DNA of 64,000 nucleotides from Trachythela sp. YZ-2020 (Eukaryota; Cnidaria; Anthozoa; Malacalcyonacea; Clavulariidae), in NCBI GenBank assembly GCA_016169945.1, contig JADLSH010000344.1:310001-374000 (forward strand), given 5' to 3'. The notes beneath the pieces were generated by a model, which did no database searches, was not told the origin of the DNA, and saw only the letters and a list, made by a program, of their open reading frames with translations. This document shows, one piece after another, positions 23,692 to 35,600 of the stretch; positions within the stretch are counted from its first letter, which is position 1, and every line of letters begins with the position of its first letter. The position numbers and the translations under genes are program-made.

Positions 23692-26600
23692 ATGACCAAA
23701 ACACGGTTTGTGGACTGCTTCTGGGTAAGTACATTGTTTGATGTTTTTATCAGTGTACTAACCGCAATCGGGGCGGTAAATATTACTTGTTTTATCGCAG
23801 ACCCAGTGTGGATATAATATAATATTCCCTCATTCAATTGAAAGCAGGAAGTAACTTTTGATCTTCTTATCTAGTGTAGTTTCTGTTAAGGTTTTGATAT
23901 TTTTTCTGTCTAAAAGATTCCAAGTTTATATTCCAAGGAAAATCGAAAATGATTGATCATATTTCTATTTCGTGTGACATTTTGCCCAGTGGTTTGTTTA
24001 TATTGTTGGTTCCTGGAGGATGTAGTGTGTATATATTTCCATCTTTCGTCAGAAGTCGGCAATTTCAAGTGTCATTAACCAACTAGATTGGTTATTAATT
24101 ACCTAGAAGACCAAGAGATAAGAAAAATAGTTACAAATGTACCAACATTTCAGAAACTGAAACTATGCTTGCCAATATATTTTGTTTGCATGTCATTATT
24201 GTTTGTGTCGAGGTTTGTGTCAACTAAAATCATGGTCTGAATTTCCTTGTAAATTTTAATAAGCTTCTTATGCATGTTGTGGTGCATATTTCACAGTAAT
24301 CCCCCTTCCCCCTATTAAGGATAAGAGTTTATTAATATACACTTGAGGAATGTCTGTTTGGCAGCAAATTCAGGTAATGAAGTCCCCCTGACAAGTAAAA
24401 TGGTCTTGCACAGAGTACAAGCTTACCAGTCATAATGTCCTCAAGTCAAAACGTCCTCGTCTCAGGTCAAAATGTCCTTGTCTCAGGTCAAAACGTCCTC
24501 GTCTCAGGTCAAAATGTCCTCGTCTCAGGTCAAAACGTCCTCGTCTCAGGTCAAAACGTCCACGTCTCAGGTCAAAACGTCCTCGGGTCTGACGAGGAAC
24601 GATCGGTCAAAATGTCCTCGGTTAAACCGGTCCTCAGTGATCGGTCAAAATGTCCTCGATTAAGCAGCTTGATTAAGCTGTATTATGTATATGATTGAAT
24701 GAGTTACGACCGAGTAGCTGGTAGCGTATTTTTAATTCTATTGGGTTTCTTGACGGAAGTTCATTTACGATCCCGGAACCAACTATCTAGTAACAGTATC
24801 AGGTGCTATAAAATTGCTTGCAGTCGGGAGCTTGACTCGTGCATAAATCTGAACTTTTATGCTGTTGAAACAAGCCAATCAAAACTACAATTCATCTTAC
24901 AGGATATAGCTACACTGTATATTACAAAGTTTTTAATCTAATTCTAAATTACTAAAGTTCAGTGTCTCGTTAATTTAGTCCAGGTTCGCGTGAGGCAAGC
25001 TTAAGATATTATAGATGGTCTGGTTAATACTCTTCAAGGGGAGACCAATTAGGTCTCAACAAGGGGGTATTTATTCTTCAATATTTACTGCTAGGCTTGT
25101 GGGATGTTAACCCAAAACTGCACATGCTCAAATATATTGGCTGTGACATAATTTGTTCATACAAATAATCCACCACAATATGAGCAAAAATGGTTAGTTA
25201 CAAGGCTAAGTCTGGCATCACACGTACTAATGTACTCACACATTGTCCACATGAATCAATAAATAGCAAGCAGTGCGAGTGCGGCAGTGCATCCACTTTC
25301 AAAATTAGATCCGGCCGGATAGTGATATAATCTCATCCAGTATCTGGCTGGATAATAGAAAAATCCGGCCGGATACCAGATATTTAATTATGTAAATTCA
25401 GACCACCTTCAGACCACCAACGCTTACAGGAGTAGCGTTGTTCAACATATTTTCACTAGAAATGGTTAGAAAGAAGTTGACAGTGTTTAAACAGCTCAAC
25501 ATTGGTTGATAAGAAGTATAATTTTCTGCTGGCTGAGGAACGAAAGAAGCAGAAAATGTTTTCTCACACACTCCTGGGGGCCCGATATAATCGGCCGATG
25601 CGGGTTAGGGAAGCACATTTTTGTTGTCGCTTCCGCCATGCTTGACGTTCCCCACCGCCCACCCGGTTGTTACTTGCTCTATAAATTACAATACTCGGGT
25701 TGAGTAGTGTTAGTGTATGTGTATTAGTATATTGTATGTAAATAGTTATAGTTGTGTTAACAAATAAAGGTCAAGCTTGCGGCGGATGGCTGCAGCTGCT
25801 CCCAGCAGTGTGTGAGAAAGACTATTTTCGACTGGGCAAAGTTTATGATGCGATGCAAATCTGAAATTTGATTTGTAAATAACAGTTATTCTACGAACTC
25901 GAGTGTATATGAGCTGATAGCCGACGAGGCGCGATACCGCCGAGTCGGCTATCAGTCATATACGACAAGAGTGAGTAGAATAACTGTTTTATTATATACA
26001 CAAGCTCTGGATACGAACAGAACATTTTGGCATACTTTTTTCATACTAGCAGGATATGAGCTAATATCCTGCTAGTAGAGAACCAATCAGATTGCAGAAT
26101 ACCTTATATCCAGAGCTTGTGTATATAATAAAGCGTGATATTCATACGTTGTTATAGGAAAGAAACGTGACATCAAATTAAGGGCGCGAATTGAGGTTTT
26201 GGCGTGTTTTAACTACGGCCATAACCGTGCCTAATATGCAAAACGAGGTTGGTTGGATGGTCGGAATATCACAAATTGCGAAGTTCACTTATTGGCTTTT
26301 GCAACTAATGATAGGCTCTTGGAAAAGACTACCAGTTTCGTTCCAATCATTTTAAGTCAAAATATGATGAACACCTTTTAGTTTCTTCTTCAAGCAACTC
26401 AAATTATACTTTTAAGGAAGGCTTAAACCTTATACAAGTAATATCCGGTATCCGGCCGGATAGCAAAAAGCACTATCCGGTGCATCCCTGATTAGAATTA
26501 AAAAAAAAATTAAAGGAAATTTGCAAATATTACCAGTGTGCGACTCTCTGCATGTGTGATTTTTTTGGAATGTTTTTTGAAAATAATTTTAAATTCATGT

Positions 26601-29600
26601 TTTTTTTTAATTTGTGTGCTAAAAATGACAGTTGTGATAACAGTGGCAGTTATTTGTGTTCATTATTGTAAAAGGACAATTAATCTTCATTAATAGCCTG
26701 AGGACATTGCTGTTGATGAAACATTGCTGATACTGTATAAATACAGTAGATAATAAACTGTATTATCCATTTATCCTTGAATAATAAAATAAGATTTGAA
26801 AATAATCTGGAGTGAAATCGTCTTGCTTTCGAAAGAGTAAAATAGTCCAGCAGCCAGGATCACAGCCTAATGGATAGACTTGCTCCAAGTCTGTCTCTTA
26901 TAGGGGGAGTATATTGGGGCGCGCGACAATGCTGGCGGGAGACGGCGGCGAGAAAATTGGGAGAGGAGAGACTCTCCTCTTCCAATTTTATCGCGTCCCG
27001 CCCGCCCGCCGTCCGCCTTAATTCCGTCCGCCCGCATTTTCGCACCCCCCAATAAAAACCCCTATAAGAGACAGACTTGGAGCAAGTCTACCTAATGGGT
27101 TAAGAAACATTGCCATTGGGGAAAAAGATTGAGGGTTAACCCATCAATGCCCAAGGGTCTCTCCTTGGATGACTAAAATCATCTGGGGCCGGTTGTTCAA
27201 AAGCCGGTAATAGCCTAACCCTGGGTTAACGCAAATCTACAAATTAAATTTTCCAATCAAGTTGAATCACATTTTCAATCAAGTTGAATATGTTTTTCCA
27301 GAAATCTTTTCTGGTTCAATAGAGGTTTTATTTTCTAAAGTTTTGAAACGAATGATCATGCAGAAATACATAAACAAAAACAGCAGGTTAAAATTTAACC
27401 CAGGGTTAGCGCTAATCGGGCTTTGAACAACCGCCCCCAGGCTTTGCATAATGAAGAGAGGTGCGTGAGAGCACATTGCAGTTGAATGGGTTAATTCATC
27501 TAAACAGTAGAACAAACGAAGTGATTTTCATAAAATTTTGAGAGAAATTATCAATATTTTATAGGGCAGTGATTTTAACAGTACAGCAGGATTTGATACA
27601 TTATGCAAGCGGATGAGAGATGGCAAGCAAATGTGCATGGATTTAGAAGAATTTATTAAACAAAGGTACAGTATTTGGTACCTGAATCATTTAAAGCACA
27701 TGTGTTAGGCAGAGAACTTACTGTTAACCTATGTTTTAAAGACAATGTGCAATAATGTAGAACCTATTGTTGTCATGGCTTAAAATGTACAGTTGAATCT
27801 CCCAAATATGAACACCGAAAGACACTGACAGCAAAGTGTCTGTATTAGAGAGGTGTCCGTTTTATAGAGAATATATTTTAAATATGTATATGAAATGATT
27901 ATATAGTTTTTGCAAACCTCAAGGTGTCCACTACAGCCTGTTTCATGCAAGAAGCAATCTTCAGGCAGTGACGTAGACAAGGGGGGCAAGCAATAGGCTG
28001 AAGAACTGCCCTTGTGAAAAGATGAAATCCGGGTAGAAATTAGAGGGGGGACGATGACTACCCATGTGACTACCAATCTCATCTGTTCACCCCAGAAACA
28101 CGGGAAATCGCCATTGAGGGACTCTATATTTCTAAATTTTCCCGGGGGAGCATGCCCTCTGACCCCCCTAGAAAGGCTCACGCCTTCGATATATGCCCCC
28201 CTCAGTCTTCAGGTGGAACTGAGGAATTTCAAAAACATGATCATTGATCAAGTTTATATAGTTTTGGTCGAAACCTGGGCGTGTGGGCGTTTATTTCTAT
28301 ATGTTGTTTATTTGAAATCTGCTTTTGTGTTTGTGTTTGCATGTTCAAACTATTTCCAATCTTTGTTAATGTATCTCGGCACATTGGAAACTGTCCATAT
28401 TAGAGAGATGTCCGTATGGAGAGGTTTGACTGTATCCAAATTCATAAAATGTCAATTGAAATATTATTTACACAGGGCAGAGGCTGAAGAAAGATATGGA
28501 AAAACATTGTTAAAGCTCGCAAAAACTGGAGAGACTGAAATTGGGTAAGCACAGGAAAACATAGGACAGGGTTCATGCAAGTTCCCAATAAGAATTAGAT
28601 TTAAGGACTTTTCAAGGACTATTTAAGCACTAAAATGAACATTTTCAAGGACTTTTCATTATCTTGCAAACAAAACACAATCCAAATATAAGAAAAAATA
28701 TAGTGGACTCTGATAAAATGATGGCGACTGAACGATAACCACAGTAAAAGAATGGAAGACAAGTGACTTTCTTACTGTATTTGCTGGATAAAATTATGAA
28801 AATGTCATCATTAGACAATTATGTTCTATTTTGAATTAACATTATGTGTGCTTTTCAAGCACTTTTAACAAATTTTGTATTTTCAAGCAGACAGTCATAT
28901 GTGTATACTTTTATACTTCAGCTTGTTCTTACTATTTTTAGCACATTGAAGCAATCGTGGGACGTCTTAAGGCAAGGTATATGCGTCCTGGTATCTCATT
29001 GTCGGTATAGAGAGTGGGATATGTTGATGTCAGTATTATGTATTTCTAGAAACAGAAAATATTGGTCGGGCTCATGTTGAATTCAGTCAGCAGTTAATGG
29101 AACAAATTGAAAAAGTTGTCAGGGAATTCAGGGAGGATCAAAAGAACAAACGAAAACCGGTAATGATATTATATTACATATACAAGCCCCATTTCTATTA
29201 GAGATGAGCCGATATTAAAAAGAGCCGATTTCCGATACCGATTGTTCAAGAGCCGATACATGTCCACCATCGACCGATACATCGGGAAAACCGATGATTG
29301 GTTTACCTGATGCTCACGTTTTGTCGAATTGCCATTTTAGTGTTTTACTCGACTCGAAAATTTTGCAATGAGAGGTTGCCATCAAGCAAACTGTCTATTT
29401 TGAGCACAACAAAAGTACAATAAAATAGAACAGAAAATAGGCAAGTATTACCAACACTGCGGATGCTTCCTCTCGCCCGAAATAATGTGTCACGTTTTCG
29501 CGTCAAAAATTCAGGGATGCGACATCGATTCGTCTGCGGGAAATTATGCTGAAACTGACCGATCCGATAGTGAACGGCAATCGGCCTATGGCCGATTATG

Positions 29601-32600
29601 ATAAAAAGTAGCCGTTAATCGGCTCTGGCGATGTTTTGCCGATGATCGGCTCATCTCTAATTTCTATTATCATAGAATGATAGTGAATGATATTTTGTGT
29701 GTGGCGTGTCATTCTTGCAGATTGAAGAGAACATGAAAAAAGCACAGAAAGAGAAAAAGACGTGTTTTGACAACAATTTCAAAGTAAGTTCACTACGTAC
29801 TGCCTGACATTAGAGAGTTTGGCAACCCAGAACGACAACGGCAACAATAGAATTATTTATGTTGTTTTATTTGCCTCTTTAAGTATTCCTCTTTCTCTTA
29901 AACAGCCCTTAAATAGCAAGTAGTCGGCGAATTCACATGAATACCCCATATAACGGTCGAACGAATTAACAGTTTCAACAACTACGGCATTTTACAACGC
30001 TTTAAAAGACCATGTAATTTACATATAATTTACACTCAATAATTTTCCATCTACAAAACCCTTCAATTATTATTCAATCGAGTGAGATGCCAACAAAATC
30101 TAGATATTTACCCACAACTTAACATGGCAGTACCCTAGCATATATACATGAACTTGTGGTTAGAGCTCGACAACTGGACTCTGTAGCTCAGTTGGTTAGA
30201 GCGCTGCACCGGAATCGCAGGGCCGCAGATTCGATTCCTGCCAGGGACCTATAGTTGCATTTTTCGCAGCTGTTCCTGGTTAGGTCTAATAAATGTATAT
30301 AATTTACACTCAATAATTTTCCATCTACAAAACCCTTCAATTATTATTCAATCGAGTGAGATGCCAACAAAATCTAGAAATTTAGGATCAATGCTATTGT
30401 TGCCGAGCACGTTGCCGTTGTCGGTTGCCAAACTCTCTAATTTACGAAACTGGGAACGGCTAAACAGAGAGTTATTATCGGAGAGTTAAATTGGAGAGTT
30501 AAGATTTCGGAGAGTTAAGTTTGAGCCCCCAATTTCTTAACTCTGAACCAACATGAGGGAGTTAAATTTAATTGAACTCTCTTCCGTACAATCGAAAGTA
30601 AGTTGCGAAAGTTTACATTGTATAACATGGCGCTCATATTTTGAAGAAGTAGATAAGTATCGATTTAAGTATCAAGCAGACTTGTAAGACGTGAAGCAAT
30701 GACATGCATTTCCACCAACATCACGACAACGTGTGGTTGAAGTACCTCTTTGTAGTGTTAAGTACCTCTTTGTCGTTGTTGTTGTTTACCAACCATGACA
30801 GCAGAGAGTAACAATTATCATTTTTTACGGAAAAGAGTTACATTAACTCTTTCATGTTAGTTCAAAGAAACATTGAGAGAGTTAAGAATTTGGTCATACC
30901 GTCATACCCGACGAAACAGCAACCCTGCGCTTACATTCAAGTGTGTTTTTTTAACTCAGGCGAAAAGAAATTACGAACAAAAATGCAGGGAACATGATAC
31001 ATGTGGAGAAACATTAAAGAAATCTGCTTTACAGCAGAGTAAAGACGAGGAAAGGGTAATAGACTATTATTATTATTATAGAAGTATAGAGATTTCCGTT
31101 CAGTAGGAAGGTGAAATAAAAATCGTATCCTCACGGCGGACGATATTTTTCACATGTGAAAATACTTCGCACTGCAGAACCGCCCCCTCCCCCACATCAA
31201 TTTTCTAATGGTCCGCCCCTTATTAAAAAGTAATGATGTATTAGTTTTATTCCATATACATTATCTTGTTTAGGTTCGTCAAAGACTATTAAGGGCAAAA
31301 ACGGCACTTGAAAATGCTGGTAAGTAGATTTATTTCTTAAGTAATGAGTAAAGGAATCTTTATCTGCAATATACGAAGTTTGAGTTGAAGTGCCTTGCAG
31401 TCTGCTAAAATAAGTTTTCTCTTCATTAGATACAAACTATCAAAGTACGGTGAAGTTACTGGAAGAGTCGCGAAAAGAATGGGAACGAGAAATGGCTAGC
31501 TGTTGTAATGTAAGATAATCGGACCTCAGTTCCCAACACTTCATTCAAAACTTAGTAAATTTTTAAAAAGCAATATTCCAACATTGTAGGGATAAATATA
31601 AGGAAATTGACCATTTTAGTGTTGACATATAAACTCAGATTACCCTATATTAACTAATTATTATATAGCAAGTGTCAAAGTTCAATTTTCCTGTTTGCCG
31701 ATTGGACAAAACCATATCACGCGCCGGTCCACAAAACCGGTCAACAATAAAACCGGAAGTGGGGCGTGAACTGCTCGCGTCTGCCGGTCGGTTTGCAAGT
31801 CGTTCAGAAGAAGATATTAATCTATTATTAAGAGATAAAGACGGAATACCAGGTGAATTATTGAGACTTTGACACTTGCTATCTCGGGGCCACAAAACAC
31901 GATGTTTCCCTCGGTCTCAATAAATAAGTGATAATTATTCTTATCTACTTTAAATCTCTATCTCGTTCGATAGAACTAATATTGGGTTGAGATGCCCAAA
32001 AATCTTGATATTTCCCCAAACCTTCTACTGGTATCACTCCATTATATATACACGAATTTGCGGTTAATGCTCAGCAACTGGACCCTGTAGCTCAATCGGA
32101 ATCGCAGGACCGCAGGTTTGATTCTGTCAGAGGGCCTAAAGTTGCATTTTTCGCAACTGCTCCTGGTTAGGTCTAAAAATGTATATAAATATAGGGTAGC
32201 ACGGGTAGGCGGAAGCGGTTAGCGCGCTGCCACTGAGTTGAGCCTGTTTCACAACAGGTCGAGGTCACTGTTGGTACTCGCATGAGATCGGCAGTGTGCT
32301 CAAATAACTCATGTAAGTTGAGATTCTCTCCTGTGCTTCGAGGGTTTTCCCCGGGTACTCCGGTTTCCTCCCTCTAATACTAACCCTTAGGAACTAACAA
32401 TGGGGCCACAGTAATTGGCTGACGCTGTTGTGGACTCCCTGCCATTGAGGCGAAGTTGAATAAATAAATAAATTTTCGTTTGAATATTCCATTCACAAAA
32501 CACCTTCCAATATTAGTTCTATCGAACGAGATGCCCAAAATATCTTGATATCTACATATAACCCTAGCTATGTTAGTCCTGTTGGAGGGCCATTAGCTTA

Positions 32601-35600
32601 TCAGTTTTACTGTCACACGTAAACCCTCTTGAAATAAAATTGATTGTATTGTATTGTGCCTAATAATGTTTTGAGAATTTTGTTTTCCAATTCGCCTTTT
32701 TGAATTATATTGAAACGTCGTTGATGGCCCGTCAAGACGATGGATGATGCGATGCGTGTTGAAAGATAACCCGTCTCAAGGAAAGCTTAGGCAAACGCGA
32801 AAATTTCTACGTATTTCTTTACTTTTTAGACTTTCCATGAACTTGAAACAGAGAGAATTTCTTTTATACGAAATAGTATGTGGACGTACACGAATCTCGG
32901 ATCTACAAACTGCGTCAAAGCTGACAAGGTATGTCACAGGCCAAATAAACTCGTTGCCTTCCCCTGCATACTGTGAAAACGACTTACTGTATAGACTTAA
33001 CCAGCACTTGTGGTGTCGTGCATGGTCACCACGCTTGCCTTTCAAGCTGGGAGATCCGGGTTCAATCCTTGGTAGGACCTCTACTCATGGTCTTAAAATA
33101 ATTGAGGAGAAAGTGCTACCTTTACATTGACATCAGTAAATGGTTAGACTTTCGCGTCTTCTCGGATAAGGACGTTAAAATCGTAGGTATCTCGGATCCC
33201 CTATCAATTGGGCAATAGCCTGTTGGGAAATCCGCTCACCAATGAGTGATAAACTCAATAGGGTTTGGTTTGACTAAATTAAGACCAGCTCAATTCAAAG
33301 TGTCGACTTCGTATCCAAAGACGCGTTCTGCATTGGGATAAAAGTACAGTAAAAGAATCATAACATGTATAGCTGAGACTGGAAGAATTGAAATATGCAT
33401 ATCAAAGTACTGAACTATATTCAATATTTCATTTGTGTTTCACATGTAGCGAACGATCTTTAAATAATGATAAATAATATTCTGTGTAAAGCAAAATGAA
33501 GAAAAGTACACCTAATAATATTTCATTTGTGTTTCACATGTAGCGAACGATCTTTAAATAATGATAAATATTCTGTGTTTTCTAATTTTAAGCAGTCAAC
33601 TGTGCGGAAACCAGTATTTTTTTGGATATTAAAATAATGATTGAACAGTTGAATACTTCAAGTATAGTGCTTTATAGAGATTTCGAGCACTGATAAAACT
33701 GATAATCTCACACGTGAGATTATTTATGATAATCTCACATGTGAAAATGATTGCTTTTGAAGTTTATGAAAACGGATATTTTATTTTATTTTGTTTGAAA
33801 AGACTGTCCTTTTGCGCTCACTCGTGAGATATCATGTTCAACACTCGAAATAAATCTGGTATTTCCGCGCACCCATGTATTATTCTCTATATTCATATTT
33901 TAAATCTTCCAATCTCAGCTACTGCATGCACATGTTATGATTCAACTGCGATATTATCCCGACGCAGAACATGTCATTTGGATGCGCGCACTATGAATTG
34001 GCTTATGGGTAGAACGGCGGTGTAGAAATCCGAAGATGTGAATTCGAATGTGGCTCAGTATGAAATAGTTATCTGGTGATGATTCTGTAATCGACTTACC
34101 CATTGGATCGTTTGCTTTTTCAAGAATTATGAAGAAGTAAGGAAATCCTTGGAACATTGTGATATCGATTCTGACATTCATTTGTTCGTAAGTGCGAAGC
34201 AAACAGGAGGCGAGAGGCCTGGTAAGGAACTGAGTAAATTTCATAGTGACAGCCGTTGGGGCGTGTTCATATGAGCCCAGGATTACCGGGATTAAAATAA
34301 GGATTTTTTACAAGGACGCACTTTTGCAAACTCTCACTAAACTCCAGCTCATGTTTCCAGTGAAGTATGTATGAGCCAATTTATACCTTTTCAGAAACTG
34401 CCGGGTCATGAATGACTTCACAAAAGCTTCGAATTGTGAAGTTAAAGTCGTGTGCTAGTGTGTCTGGTCAGTGTTGACCAGTAACAAATGACCTTAATTT
34501 ATGGGTATATGTAACAGGTCCTATTAAACTCACGAGTATTTACTCTTTTAGATCAGTCAGTCTCCCTTAATATAAACTAGAGACTTAAAGCCTGTTCACA
34601 AATCACACGATCCGATTTGTCGGATCCAATTCTCCTTCTGACGTGTGTGATTTCACACAATACAGCAACAACTACACCTTTCGCCAGGTATGAGCCAATA
34701 GCCTTACACTTGTCGGCAAATCACATACGTCAAGAGGAGAATCGGAGCTGTCTGACGGCATTTTTTGTTACAAGCTGCCAACTGCATTTTCTTAATAGTT
34801 TAAACATTGGTGAACAAGATTATATGTGTTGGCACTTCTGACTTTGGCTTTACAGCCGAAGACTTAAGAATTTCGACATTTTGCCTATTAAAGTACCATG
34901 TTGACTAAAAATGCAAAATTTCAAGTTCACTTTCAACAAAAATAAACTACAGGGTGTCCCCAAAAAATGTCCCCCATCATACTTTGTGGTATTACTTCGT
35001 TAATGTTAACCAAAGATTCAAATTTTTCGCACTGGATTAAAAAACAAACATATCATGCCAATCAATTCAAATATTGACTGATCAAAAATAACTAATCATT
35101 TGCCTTTTCATTCAGGTGGCAGGTGGCAAAACCACAATATTGAAACTTGTCCATTTTTAGGAAATTAGCCTCAACATGTTTTTTTAGACTTTTAAAATCA
35201 AAACAATCGCAATCTGCTCTACAACATCTTTATTGTCGTTAGATTTGTTGTTGTTATAGTACAGACATTTCTGTTTTTATTGAAAAAAGCCCAGGCAGGA
35301 GAGGAAAAAGGGAAAGGAAAAATTGGTTGCTTTTGAAAATTTGTTTTGAATTGAAAAGCAAGAAACATTTTTTATATTCCCCCCTCTACTAAGACTTAAT
35401 ATTTTACATTAAACAAATTTAAATCTTGATTAATATAATGGAACCACCATTATTCAATAATGATATGATAAGTAGTTTTCTCTTAAATTTCTTTTGTAAT
35501 GAAAGTGTTACTGACTGTTTTATTATTGAACGGGTTTCCACAAAATGGGATATACATAAAAAATTGGCCTCCAGAAACCAAGCCATTGGATATTTTGATC

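Larger units (their letters stand above)
23725..27564. other. First intron of the PSTPIP-like gene
   Basis: This 3.8 kb intron contains the minisatellite at 24437, two adjacent inverted repeats near 25.9-26.1 kb, the GC-rich palindrome at 26877 and the MITE at 27184. GGCCGGATA-containing text near 25312-25380 and 26445-26480, and GGTGCATCC, suggest a degraded hAT spanning them, but I found no target duplication. Confidence 0.55.

Noticed and set aside
25285..26488. hAT element spanning the GGCCGGATA motifs
   Set aside because: GTGCATCC is present at both sides, but no 8-bp duplication could be found, so the limits are not supported.
27780..28340. Opposed frames of 133 and 164 codons near exon 3 of the PSTPIP-like gene
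   Set aside because: They run through transposon ends at 27790-28432; only the last 69 bases of the plus frame (28476-28544) are a real exon.
30178..30250. Functional tRNA gene
   Set aside because: A and B boxes are good, but the acceptor and anticodon stems do not pair properly and the body is that of a SINE.
32744..33130. 128-codon plus-strand frame
   Set aside because: It uses the wrong frame across the true exon 32830-32928, which in the correct frame continues the F-BAR domain.
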